Shown: positions 1-7,468 of the stretch, in pieces | Layout of the letters: each line of letters opens with the position of its first letter | How positions within the stretch are numbered: position 1 is the first letter of the stretch | Source: Chloroflexota bacterium | GTDB taxonomy: Bacteria; Chloroflexota; Anaerolineae; B4-G1; SLSP01 | NCBI GenBank assembly: GCA_022707725.1 | Contig: JAKJAB010000041.1 | Coordinates: 1-15,795 of the forward strand | DNA: 15,795 bases | Reading direction: 5' to 3' | Made by a program: the position numbers and the translations under genes | The notes under the pieces: generated by a model | The model's database searches: none | The model's input: only the letters and a program-made list of their open reading frames with translations | What the model was told of the DNA's origin: nothing

Positions 1-1420
1 CGGCCACCTCGTAGAAGAAGGGCGTGCCGGGGTAGGGCGCGGCGATGTGGAACAGGGCGATGTCAAGCGGCAATTCCTTCGCGTAGTCAATGGTCTCGCG
101 GATGGTCTCCTCGGTTTCGCCCGGGAGGCCGATGATGAAGTAGCCCCAGTTCATAATGCCGGCTTCTTTGGCCCAGCCCAGCGCTTTCTCCACTTTTTCC
201 AGGGTGATGCCCTTGTTCATCCGTTTGAGCATCTCCGGCTCGCCGGACTCGATCCCCCAGGAGATCATCCAGCACCCGGCGCGCCGCATCTGTTGCAGCA
301 GCTCCAGATCGACGAAGTCCACCCGGCTGTTGCACGTCCAGCGGACCGGCAATTTCCGTTCGAGGATGCCGGCGCAAATGCCCATCACGTGTTCGCGGTT
401 GACGGTGAACAGGTCGGCGTACATGTGAATTTTGCGCACGCCCAGGTTTACCAGCATTTCAACCTCGTCAACCACGTTCTCCGGCGCGCGAAAGCGCACC
501 GACGCGCCGTAGGAGACGTTCTTGATGCAGAAACGGCACGCAGCTGGGCAGCCCCGGCTGGGGACGACGAAGTCATACGGCCCGCCCACCAGCGGCGCGC
601 GGTATGCCTTGAGGGGCAGCAGGTCGTGGCGCGGCAGCGGGAGATCGTCGAGGTTGGCGATGTAGGGGCGCGGCGGGTTGATGACGATCTCGGATGCGTT
701 GCGCCAGACGAGGCCCTTGATGCCGGCGAAAGGCGCGCCGCCCTCCGCGAAATGCGCGTCGCGCCAGAGGGGGCGCCAGTCGGGGTCGTGTGTGGTGAAC
801 AGTCGCTTCAAGCGCGCCGCGGAATCCGGCTCGACGGCCGGCCACCAGGCAGCGCCGTCCCCGCCAACGTCGCTTTGCGCGGTCGCGCCGTTCCGCATCC
901 GCTCGGACACGTCGATCAGTTCGCGCAGGGTCAGTTCCGGCTCGCCGAGCAACACGTAATCCAGGGCCGGGTAAGCCTTCATCGTCGAGGCTGGCATCGG
1001 CGTGACGTGGGTGCCGAAGGCCAGCGTGACTGCGCCGCGCGCTTTTGCCAGGAAAGCGCCATACATGTCGTTTTGCAACGTGGGCGCGGTCACCTGGGTG
1101 ACGTAGTAGCGCGGGCGTTTTGCGTCCAGCAGCCGCTCGAATTCGGCCCACGACATCCGTTCAGGCATCGCATCGACTACTTCGACGCGGAAATCAGGAA
1201 AGAGCGCCGCCATCTGCGCCAGATCCACCTGCGGCCAGATCATCCCCTCGCGCGAGCGCCGTCCTACCCGGTGTTGGCTGCGAATCCATATCCCGCCATC
1301 GGGCGCGGGCGGATTGACGAGCAGGATATCCACGGCACTAGACGGACGTCTAGCGAGTTCCTCGTAGAGGAGCGCGTCGGTATTCGGGAAATTGGGTGCT
1401 ACGATTCTTTGTTGAACCAC
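1..1420 (-). CDS. B12-binding-type radical SAM protein, 3' end cut by the window edge
   Basis: The minus strand is open from a GTG at 1420 to the left edge, giving 473 residues of an incomplete protein. Residues about 25-165 look like a cobalamin-binding-type Rossmann domain (VDILLVNPPAP near the start, DYVLLGEPE near the end), without an obvious DxHxxG cobalt-ligand motif. The radical SAM core follows, with SRGCPAACRFC giving the CX3CX2C iron-sulfur ligands C291, C295 and C298, then WGIESG and GYFIIGLPGETEETI. Such enzymes use a 4Fe-4S cluster and S-adenosylmethionine for radical chemistry, often methylation or ring formation on lipids, tetrapyrroles or natural products. The substrate cannot be read here. 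The GTG was chosen because a stop lies 18 codons upstream in frame and AAGG sits about 9 bases before it. It starts 48 bp after the glycosyltransferase stop, so co-transcription is likely. Confidence 0.9.
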   Translation of the reverse strand, partial: MVQQRIVAPNFPNTDALLYEELARRPSSAVDILLVNPPAPDGGIWIRSQHRVGRRSREGMIWPQVDLAQMAALFPDFRVEVVDAMPERMSWAEFERLLDAKRPRYYVTQVTAPTLQNDMYGAFLAKARGAVTLAFGTHVTPMPASTMKAYPALDYVLLGEPELTLRELIDVSERMRNGATAQSDVGGDGAAWWPAVEPDSAARLKRLFTTHDPDWRPLWRDAHFAEGGAPFAGIKGLVWRNASEIVINPPRPYIANLDDLPLPRHDLLPLKAYRAPLVGGPYDFVVPSRGCPAACRFCIKNVSYGASVRFRAPENVVDEVEMLVNLGVRKIHMYADLFTVNREHVMGICAGILERKLPVRWTCNSRVDFVDLELLQQMRRAGCWMISWGIESGEPEMLKRMNKGITLEKVEKALGWAKEAGIMNWGYFIIGLPGETEETIRETIDYAKELPLDIALFHIAAPYPGTPFFYEVA

Positions 1421-1468
1421 GGACTCACACCTTGTATTTGCATTGTTGGCGTTGTGATGCCCACAAGT

Positions 1469-2746
1469 TTAGCCGATATAATCGCGGTCCATATCGGCGC
1501 CGATGAGGATTTCGCGTTGGCTTAACTCATCCAGCACGCGCATAATCACCCAGAAGATCACCAATTGCACACCCATAAGCACCAGCATCGCGCCCGCCGT
1601 CAGATAGAGCCACAGACGCGTGATGTCCCAGCCACTCAGGCCCAAAATCAAGCTAAGGATACCTATCACGAAACCACCCAATATCGCAACCAGCCCCATC
1701 CAGCCAAAAGAACGATCCAGAGGCGGATCGAAGATGGGCTTGCCAAATAGCCCTTTCTGCACCACATCCTTGTTGAACAAGGCGACCAGGTAATTGAAGG
1801 TTGCGCCGAGGGCGAATAAACTGAAGCCCACCAGACCGAAAATCATTGCAGCGAAAACCCCGGTCACCCCCCAGGGTCCAAGTTGGTTCACGCCGCTCAA
1901 CCGCAGAATGACCAATCCCAAGGCGATGAGTACTCCGACACCAAACAACCCGAAGCCCACGCCGCCGAGCGGTCGGGCAGGGTTATACGTCAGCGCCGTC
2001 CAGATGATGGTTTGCAGGAATCGCATACCATCGCGCACCACGCTGAGCTTGGAACGGCCGGCGCGCTCCTCGTAAGGCATCGGGATTTCGGCAAACTTCA
2101 ACCCTTCGTGCACCGCGCGGGTGCTCATCACCGGCGTGAAGTTCAACCCATCCGGCAGCGGATAAAGTCGGAGCAACGTCTCACGTTTGAAAACGCGCAT
2201 CCCGCTGGCTGGATCGACAACGGGGCTGCCGCTGAGCGCCGTGACGAGATTGGCCCAGATGAAATTACCCACCTTGCGCACGAACGGCATACCGCTCGAC
2301 GCGCCGGAGCGCCGCGAACCGACAACCACGTCAGCGCCGTTGATAATCGCCTGGCAGAGATCGGGGAATGATTCCGGTGGATAGGTGCCATCGGCGTCGA
2401 GAAAGCCCAGCAGATCGCCGCGCGCCGCGCAGAAGCCCGTTTTGAGCGCCGCGCCGTAACCGCGATTCGGGCTGTGTTGAAGTAAACGCACGTTCGGATA
2501 GCCACGCACGATTTCGGCTGTGCGATCTTTGGAGCCATCGTCGACGACCAACAGTTCCAGGGCCAGCCCGATCTGTGCCAGCGCCGGTTCCACCGCCAGC
2601 ACACGCTCTACAATGTCCGCGATGCCGTCTTCCTCGTTGTAGGCAGGTATGACGACCGAAAGCATCTGCGGAACGCCTGCTTGTTCCAACAGACAGGCTT
2701 CGTCGGAGTCTAAGCCTTTTAACACGGTTTCCTGTACTGCTACCAT
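1469..2746 (-). CDS. Family 2 glycosyltransferase with C-terminal membrane domain
   Basis: This 425-residue protein has a GT-A fold catalytic domain at about residues 28-255 and four predicted membrane helices in the C-terminal part (about 260-283, 294-323, 349-371, 379-404). Diagnostic motifs are LSVVIPAYNEE (29-39), VVDDGSKDRT (67-76), the metal-binding D117-A-D119 in FLDADGTYPP, and GSRRSG (143-148). The architecture resembles dolichol- or undecaprenyl-phosphate sugar transferases of the DPM1/GtrB type, which move a sugar from a nucleotide donor to a lipid carrier at the membrane. The sugar and acceptor are unknown. The ATG at 2746 is preceded by GTGAGG at RBS distance; an internal Met at residue 28 is a less likely start. 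It lies between the acyltransferase and the radical SAM gene on the same strand, and its leader shares an element with the acyltransferase leader. Confidence 0.92.
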   Translation of the reverse strand: MVAVQETVLKGLDSDEACLLEQAGVPQMLSVVIPAYNEEDGIADIVERVLAVEPALAQIGLALELLVVDDGSKDRTAEIVRGYPNVRLLQHSPNRGYGAALKTGFCAARGDLLGFLDADGTYPPESFPDLCQAIINGADVVVGSRRSGASSGMPFVRKVGNFIWANLVTALSGSPVVDPASGMRVFKRETLLRLYPLPDGLNFTPVMSTRAVHEGLKFAEIPMPYEERAGRSKLSVVRDGMRFLQTIIWTALTYNPARPLGGVGFGLFGVGVLIALGLVILRLSGVNQLGPWGVTGVFAAMIFGLVGFSLFALGATFNYLVALFNKDVVQKGLFGKPIFDPPLDRSFGWMGLVAILGGFVIGILSLILGLSGWDITRLWLYLTAGAMLVLMGVQLVIFWVIMRVLDELSQREILIGADMDRDYIG

Positions 2747-2798
2747 TGCGCCTCACTTTCCCGTTTACACGGCTGTCTTACACATAAACTCTTATTCC

Positions 2799-2839
2799 GT
2801 TCCACGCTCCGCCCTTCCGACAAGCTATACTGGTCAGAA
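2799..2839 (-). promoter_or_regulatory. Conserved leader element, copy A (upstream of the glycosyltransferase)
   Basis: Read on the minus strand, this starts TTCTGACCAGT, continues GCTTGTCGGAAGGG and ends about 53 bases before the glycosyltransferase start codon. It matches the element at 3782-3822 in 32 of 41 ungapped positions by hand count. The conserved core can form a short stem (GCTT with GAGC) around a purine-rich loop. It could be a protein-binding site or a structured 5' UTR element. I do not recognise it as any named RNA family. Confidence 0.5.
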
Positions 2840-2859
2840 AGAACATCGGTATTCAATTT

Positions 2860-2892
2860 CAGGGGGCTGCGAAACTCATTGGCAGGCCCCTG
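2860..2892. terminator. Hairpin between the acyltransferase and glycosyltransferase genes, possible weak terminator
   Basis: CAGGGGGCTGC at 2860-2870 pairs with GCAGGCCCCTG at 2882-2892 in 10 of 11 positions, with an 11-base loop. It lies 110 bases past the acyltransferase stop and 114 bases before the glycosyltransferase start. No clear T-run follows on the minus strand, so termination is doubtful. It may instead be part of the glycosyltransferase leader. Confidence 0.4.
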
Positions 2893-3001
2893 CTAACCTC
2901 AGGATACACCCAAACGACGAAAAAAAAGTTAGCGTTACATCGCAACTATGTGGCAACTTTGTAAGCGACCACTTGGACGCTGTCCCTATTGAATCAATGC
3001 C

Positions 3002-3752
3002 TCAATTCACAGACGGATAAACCGGGCCGCGTCGCGCGTCTGTCGAACCGTCGACCTCTCGTAAAACCCGGGCCGGCACGCCGCCGACGACAGTATGAGG
3101 AGCGACGTCCCTGGTCACTACGGCGCCGGCTGCAATGACCGCGCCCTGCTCTATCCGTACCCCGTCCGTGATCACCGCCCCAGAGCCAATCCACACATCA
3201 TCTTCGATCACAATCCCTTCCGCTGTGATGCCCTGTTCCACAAAAGGCCGCTGTGGATCGTCGAAAACGTGATTGACCGCAATGATCTGCACCATGGGCG
3301 AAGTATACACCCGATCCCCGATAGTGACACCGCCCTGCCCTCGAATCACGGTATACTCGCCGATGAGGCTGTCCCGTCCGATGTGGATACCGGCGTGCGG
3401 CAAATCGCGGAAGTTGTAGACGTGGAGCACGGCTCCGTGCATGACCAACGTGCCTGCGCCGATCGTCACCCCTCCAGGGCAAGCGTGGATGTACACCCCT
3501 TGATCGAGATATGCGCCGCGGCCCAACCGCAGGTGGTTCGCACAACCTCACGCCAGGCTCGATAGCCGCCAATCCCTCCATCTTCAACATCAAGCGATAG
3601 ACGATAGTACGCAATCCCATACCCAGAGGCGTAGGTATCCAGGCAAAGAGAAACTGCAGGAGTTGTTCGAGCAGGTAACGCAAAGGCGTGTCAGCCTGAC
3701 GACGCAAGTAAAGGCCTAGACCGGCCGTAGGGTGATGTTGATTTGGATTCAT
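3002..3752 (-). pseudogene. Left-handed beta-helix (hexapeptide) O-acyltransferase, broken by a one-base frameshift
   Basis: Two overlapping frames together make one acyltransferase of the WbbJ/maltose-acetyltransferase superfamily. The first part (from the ATG at 3752) carries the typical N-terminal region, with ADTPLRYLLEQLLQF and LGMGLRTIVYRLMLKMEG, and reaches AIEPGVRLC. The second part resumes at NHLRLGRGAYLDQGVYIHAC and runs through imperfect hexapeptide repeats to the stop at 3002. It includes the likely catalytic His in AVNHVFDD and the PARVLREV ending. The join lies near 3539-3545, where one extra base (around TTGTGCGAAC on the minus strand) breaks the frame. Such enzymes transfer an acetyl or other acyl group to a sugar or lipid hydroxyl. 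ATG 3752 was preferred over ATG 3830 because the stretch between them holds the leader element shared with the glycosyltransferase. A real mutation and a sequencing error are equally possible. Confidence 0.8.
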
Positions 3753-3781
3753 TGGACTCAACGCGCAGATTCCCCCTTTAT

Positions 3782-3822
3782 GTACCGCGCTTCCCCCTCC
3801 CGACAAGCGCCACTCGTCAGAA
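3782..3822 (-). promoter_or_regulatory. Conserved leader element, copy B (upstream of the acyltransferase)
   Basis: On the minus strand this reads TTCTGACGAGT then GCTTGTCGGGAGGG, matching copy A at 2799-2839 in 32 of 41 positions. It ends 29 bases before the ATG at 3752 and begins about 27 bases after the predicted transcription start. Here a perfect 6-bp stem is possible (GCGCTT with AAGCGC) around a 12-base purine-rich loop. Differences between the copies are not concentrated at third codon positions in any shared frame, which argues that the element is non-coding. Confidence 0.5.
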
Positions 3823-3855
3823 GGCATCATCGTTGTTTATTCCAGAATCTATAAT

Positions 3856-3884
3856 ATTATAACCAAAATGGTTAGAGTTTGCAA
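3856..3884 (-). promoter_or_regulatory. Sigma-70-type promoter of the acyltransferase
   Basis: On the minus strand, TTGCAA (3884-3879) is followed after exactly 17 bases by a perfect TATAAT (3861-3856). Transcription should start near 3849, which gives a leader of about 97 bases before ATG 3752 that contains copy B of the conserved element. Confidence 0.7.
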
Positions 3885-3950
3885 GGCGTTTAATTTTCCA
3901 ACCTTTGCCAAGACCAGGCGCATAGATTCGTGCTTCAGTGTGAGGTGGCC

Positions 3951-3978
3951 ATGACTCTCACAAAAACTGTGCTAAAAT
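3951..3978 (+). promoter_or_regulatory. Probable promoter of the histidine kinase operon
   Basis: ATGACT (3951-3956, four of six matches to TTGACA) is separated by 16 bases from TAAAAT (3973-3978). The latter is preceded by TGC, giving an extended -10. The predicted transcript starts near 3985, about 26 bases before the kinase ATG, with AGG at 4001-4003 as a modest ribosome binding site. Confidence 0.5.
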
Positions 3979-4010
3979 GAGACTTATCACCTGTCAATCC
4001 AGGTTTTATC

Positions 4011-5687
4011 ATGGAACAAAAAACACAAGACCAGATACACCTGCTGCTTATTATGCCTTCAAAGGATGATGAAGCCGCGATGATTCGTGCGGCACTCGCA
4101 CAACATCCCGCGATCTCTGTGTTCCCTTGCCAGACGACCGAGATGCTGGCGGATATCCTGACACAACACCCGATGGATGCTGTCTGCCTGATGGCGAATG
4201 GGATCGATAACGACAAAGACAGCATCAACGCACAGATCGCCCAACTCAGGGTACTGGATCAGCAACTCCCCATCATCGTGTTGGCGTCTCCAGCAACACG
4301 CGCCCTCACCGCCAGTCTAATGACAGATAAGTGGATCACGGTACTCTCTGAAAATGACGTGCCCTTGCCATGTTTCCCCGCGCTGCTGCGCAAGTTGATC
4401 GACTACGAACACGTACAGCGATCGGAGACGGATTTTTACCTGAAAGACGTCCATATTCTGATCCAGGCATTGATCTCAGCCAATACGCAACGTACCCCAC
4501 ACAACGTCCTAGCAGCCACGTGCCGGCAAATCCGCGAGGCGCTTGACGTGTCCCTGGTCATCGCCGGCCTGATTGCGGGCGATCAACTGGTCATTGTGGG
4601 CGAAGACCGCGAGCCGGATTACCCTTCCGCTATCGACGATGTGGTCTATCTGCCCCAGACACCGTTCTTGCAATACGCGCTAACGACGCAGCGTACCCTC
4701 GTCTTCAGCGATGTACAAACCGACATTCCGCGTTTAGCCGATTACTTGCATCGCGCCAAAGTGCGTGGGCTGCTGATTACGCCCCTGGTCGCCCACGACA
4801 AAGTCATCGGTATGGTCAGTATAGAGCACGACGAACCACGCACTTTTACCCGGCGGGAGATCGAACTTGTCAAGCTTATCGTGACGGCGGCCGCACCTGT
4901 TCTGGAAAATGCACAACTTCTCCAGGAAACCCAGGCTGCCCAGCAACGCGCCGAAACAGCCCTGGCTTATTTACAGCGCCTGGACGTGCTCAAGACACAG
5001 TTTATCCAGAATGTCTCCCACGAGCTGCGCACCCCACTCGCCATCGTGCGTGGCTATATCGACCTCACCCTCGATAGTGCGTTAGGCGATGAGATGGAGC
5101 CGGTACTCAAACAGTCTTTCCAGAATATTCGGACGCACATCCACCGCCTGAATGCCCTGGTCGAGGCCGTGACCCTGTTGGAAGACGCCGAGACGCAACA
5201 GCTCTCGATGCTTCCGCAGTCTGCCCTGCCCATCGTGCGGACAGCGCTGCAAGCCATCAGGGAACATGCAGCGCAACAACAAGTGCAAATTATCGCCGAT
5301 TTGCCGCAGGCACTCCCCACCGTCAATATAGACGCTCACTACTTCACCCGGGCCCTTAACCAGGTCCTCGACAACGCCATCAAATTCAACAACAAACCGG
5401 GCCATATGTGGGTTACAGCGTGGGCAGAAGGAGACGAAATAGGATTGCAAATCAAGGACGAAGGTATCGGCATTGCTAAGACTGAGCTTCCGCACATCTT
5501 CGAGCGCTTTTACCAGATCGATGGCACGACCAGCCGCAAGTATGGAGGTTTGGGACTGGGGTTGGCTATCGCCAAAGAAGTCGTTGCCGCCCACCATGGT
5601 CGCATATGGGCCGAGAGCCAAGGCACGGGATGCGGAACGACGGTGACCATAACGTTGCCCATCTACAAGCCAGAGGTACAACAATGA
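4011..5687 (+). CDS. Soluble GAF-domain sensor histidine kinase with degenerate receiver-like N-terminus
   Basis: This 558-residue protein has no membrane segment or signal peptide and is probably cytoplasmic. Residues about 9-130 fit a receiver-like alpha/beta domain, but the strand that should carry the phospho-accepting Asp reads DAVCLMANG, so it is probably a pseudo-receiver. Residues about 145-305 form a GAF-type sensor domain. The dimerisation and phosphoacceptor motif is FIQNVSHELRTPL with His337. The ATPase part has the N box (N450, N455 in ALNQVLDNAIKFN), DEGIGI (483-488) and GGLGLGLAI (512-520). All residues expected for autophosphorylation are present. No response regulator gene is in the window, so the partner is unknown. 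The stop overlaps the start of the next gene (ATGA at 5684-5687), which indicates translational coupling. Confidence 0.93.
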   Translation: MEQKTQDQIHLLLIMPSKDDEAAMIRAALAQHPAISVFPCQTTEMLADILTQHPMDAVCLMANGIDNDKDSINAQIAQLRVLDQQLPIIVLASPATRALTASLMTDKWITVLSENDVPLPCFPALLRKLIDYEHVQRSETDFYLKDVHILIQALISANTQRTPHNVLAATCRQIREALDVSLVIAGLIAGDQLVIVGEDREPDYPSAIDDVVYLPQTPFLQYALTTQRTLVFSDVQTDIPRLADYLHRAKVRGLLITPLVAHDKVIGMVSIEHDEPRTFTRREIELVKLIVTAAAPVLENAQLLQETQAAQQRAETALAYLQRLDVLKTQFIQNVSHELRTPLAIVRGYIDLTLDSALGDEMEPVLKQSFQNIRTHIHRLNALVEAVTLLEDAETQQLSMLPQSALPIVRTALQAIREHAAQQQVQIIADLPQALPTVNIDAHYFTRALNQVLDNAIKFNNKPGHMWVTAWAEGDEIGLQIKDEGIGIAKTELPHIFERFYQIDGTTSRKYGGLGLGLAIAKEVVAAHHGRIWAESQGTGCGTTVTITLPIYKPEVQQ

Positions 5688-6364
5688 TCTCTCCTTCACA
5701 GCGCGACACACACGACTTACTCACCCTCTTGCTGCTCCTGCTGCTGATGGCAGCTTGTAGCAGCCCTACCTCATCACCGTCACCCTCAGCAATAACAACA
5801 ACCCCATCAGCGACCTCAGCCTTTACAGACGATTTCGAGCCACCCAATCCAGCCTGGGCGCGCTTCGAGACGGCGGAAAGTGCCGTTTACACACAGGCCG
5901 GCGAGCTTTTCCTGGAAGATCGTGGCAAAGGCGTCGCCGTGTTCGCGCCCCTGGCGAGCAAAACCTACACCGACACCATGGTGACAGTGCAGGTGCGACA
6001 CGTCCAGGGCACGGTAAACAACTGGATGGGCGTCATCTGTCGCCAACAAGACGAAAACAACTATTACCTGCTGGCGATCAGCGCCGACGGTTTCTATCTG
6101 ATCTTGCGGGTCGAAGATGGCATACCGACACCGTTGGCCGGCCCAGAGATCAGCGATAGCATCCGTACCGGTAAGGCACGGAACGATCTGGGAGTCCGCT
6201 GCGTGGGTGATGCGCTGTCACTGTGGGTCAACAACGAAAGGGTATCCACCTACCTCGATAACACCCTGGACAAAGCGGGTGGTGTAGCCCTCTTCTCAGA
6301 CGCGGTCGAGCGCGGTGAGACGTCCGTATCGGCGTTTGACAACTTCACACTCACACAACCGTAA
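5684..6364 (+). CDS. Secreted lipoprotein with a LamG/concanavalin-like domain
   Basis: The 226-residue product begins with a short polar stretch, a run of seven leucines and the lipobox LMAAC with Cys25, so it should be lipid-anchored outside the cytoplasmic membrane. A Ser/Thr/Pro-rich linker (about 26-46) follows. The remainder resembles the beta-sandwich of LamG/DUF1080-type proteins: FTDDFEPPNPAWARFE, a central NNWMGVICRQQDENNYYLLAIS, and a final FDNFTL strand. These folds usually bind carbohydrates, and no catalytic residues are evident. The start ATG lies inside the kinase stop (ATGA), with GAGG a few bases upstream. Co-transcription with the kinase suggests a role in signal perception or in the kinase's response, but that is inference. 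Confidence 0.85.
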   Translation: MISPSQRDTHDLLTLLLLLLLMAACSSPTSSPSPSAITTTPSATSAFTDDFEPPNPAWARFETAESAVYTQAGELFLEDRGKGVAVFAPLASKTYTDTMVTVQVRHVQGTVNNWMGVICRQQDENNYYLLAISADGFYLILRVEDGIPTPLAGPEISDSIRTGKARNDLGVRCVGDALSLWVNNERVSTYLDNTLDKAGGVALFSDAVERGETSVSAFDNFTLTQP

Positions 6365-6416
6365 AGAGATTCAGGGATCGAAGATTTGGGGGATTAAGCA
6401 ATTGGAGATGGACCAA

Positions 6417-7073
6417 ATGACAGCCGGCTGGAAGCGGTATGCACAGGTGGGATTGCTGGCGGCGTGGGGAATCGCGCTTGTCGGCTATTTCGGGCCGTGG
6501 GTGGGACGGCGGGCGGCGGCGCTCGCCTGGAACGCTTACGACCTCTTTGACCTGCTGCGATTGCTGCCGGAGATCGAAACCGGTGCGCTGTCGGTGAATT
6601 TGCAAGCCTTGCGACTGCCGCTGGTGGGGCTGGCGGTATTGCTGCCTGTGTTGCTGGCCGATGCATCCATTCTGTGGCGCATTGGCAGCGCACTCGTCGG
6701 TGCAGGTCTGGCCCTGGCGACGCTCCCGCCCTACCCCGAAATCGTGAGCGCGTGGCACACACCGGGCTGGCGCGTCCCATTTTGGTGGGGCGTCGGCGCG
6801 ATGCTGGCGGCGGGCATAGCGATATGGATCGCGCCACGTTTGGGACGTTATCGGTCCTGGCTGCTGCTGGCGTGGCTGTCCATCACCACATTGCCCGCCG
6901 CGGCGACGTTCGCCCGATTGCTGCCCGCGCTACGGACGCTCCACGCTGCGCCACTTGTCCCTGGTTGGGGGTTCTGGGTCTGTATGGGCGGTCTGGGCTG
7001 CGTCGCTATGCTCCTGTGGATACAGGGTCTCGCCACACCGCTCAGACTATCCGACAAAAGACCATCGAACTAA
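6417..7073 (+). CDS. Six-helix integral membrane protein of unknown function
   Basis: I do not recognise this family. The 218-residue protein has six strongly hydrophobic stretches, for example YAQVGLLAAWGIALVGYFGPW near the N-terminus, PLVGLAVLLPVLLADASILW, VPFWWGVGAMLAAGIAIWIAP and GFWVCMGGLGCVAMLLWIQG near the C-terminus, with few charged residues between them. The ATG at 6417 was chosen because GGAG (6404-6407) sits nine bases upstream; the in-frame ATG at 6408 directly abuts the same GGAG. It lies 52 bp after the lipoprotein and 41 bp before the next gene on the same strand, so it is probably part of the kinase-lipoprotein-protease unit. No catalytic or transport motif is visible. Confidence 0.75.
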   Translation: MTAGWKRYAQVGLLAAWGIALVGYFGPWVGRRAAALAWNAYDLFDLLRLLPEIETGALSVNLQALRLPLVGLAVLLPVLLADASILWRIGSALVGAGLALATLPPYPEIVSAWHTPGWRVPFWWGVGAMLAAGIAIWIAPRLGRYRSWLLLAWLSITTLPAAATFARLLPALRTLHAAPLVPGWGFWVCMGGLGCVAMLLWIQGLATPLRLSDKRPSN

Positions 7074-7114
7074 AGGCTATCGGACTGCCCGGCTATGCTG
7101 AAAGAAGGTATGCT

Positions 7115-7390
7115 ATGCAACCAAAAGCGAATGAGGACATATCGATTGCGCACATTCAGGCTGTCAAAGTGCGCTACGAAGCTGACTTGCTGAAAAAGGC
7201 CAACGTCGTCGGAGTAGGCATTGGGCTGCGGATGCGGCAGGGCCGGCCGGTTGGCGGTCCGGCACTGATCGTCAATGTAACCCACAAAGTCCCTCTCGAG
7301 CAACTGCATCCCACAGATCGCATCCCTGATATGCTCGATGGTGTGCGTGTGTGGGTGGAGGCCATCGGCGAGGTAAAGGCGCAGCGGTAA
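7115..7390 (+). CDS. Small protein equal to a stand-alone protease N-terminal domain
   Basis: This 91-residue protein matches the N-terminal domain of the next gene. From NVVGVGIG onward, 27 of 60 aligned residues are identical by hand count, including NVV-x-x-G-x-G, LIV-x-VT-x-K, PLEQL and IP-x-x-L-x-G. It ends where the protease domain would begin, so it is a free-standing copy rather than a truncated protease with visible remnants. AAGAAGG (7102-7108) lies six bases before the ATG. It has no signal peptide or membrane helix. A regulator, inhibitor or assembly partner acting on the neighbouring protease is plausible, but the function of this domain is not known to me. Confidence 0.82.
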   Translation: MQPKANEDISIAHIQAVKVRYEADLLKKANVVGVGIGLRMRQGRPVGGPALIVNVTHKVPLEQLHPTDRIPDMLDGVRVWVEAIGEVKAQR

Positions 7391-7395
7391 GAGAC

Positions 7396-7448
7396 GGAGT
7401 AGGAAGTAGGGAGGACAGACCTGCTCCTTGCTCCTTACTCCTTACTCC
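7396..7448. repeat. Low-complexity inverted and tandem repeat between the two paralogous genes
   Basis: The right part (7424-7448) is about three and a half copies of a 7-base unit, CTCCTTG/CTCCTTA. The left part (7396-7414, GGAGTAGGAAGTAGGGAGG) is its imperfect reverse complement, so the transcript can fold into a long imperfect hairpin across nearly the whole 78-base gap. It may tune read-through between the small gene and the protease gene, or be a drifting intergenic repeat. Confidence 0.6.
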
Positions 7449-7468
7449 ACCATAAACAAGGAGGAACG

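Noticed and set aside
47..1525. A 492-codon open frame on the plus strand
   Set aside because: It lies opposite the radical SAM gene, whose CX3CX2C and GLPGETEE motifs are unmistakable, and the plus-strand translation has no recognisable domain. It is open because of GC-rich codon bias.
2893..3001. A gene or promoter in the stretch after the acyltransferase stop
   Set aside because: Only short frames and no convincing -35/-10 pair were found here on either strand.
3753..3830. An earlier ATG at 3830 as the acyltransferase start
   Set aside because: The added 26 residues are not family-like, and this stretch carries the element shared with the glycosyltransferase leader, with changes not concentrated at third codon positions.
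6674..7114. A 5' extension of the 91-residue gene overlapping the membrane protein gene
   Set aside because: The extension is out of frame with the membrane protein and composition-driven; the ATG at 7115 has a good ribosome binding site and begins just before the paralogous domain.
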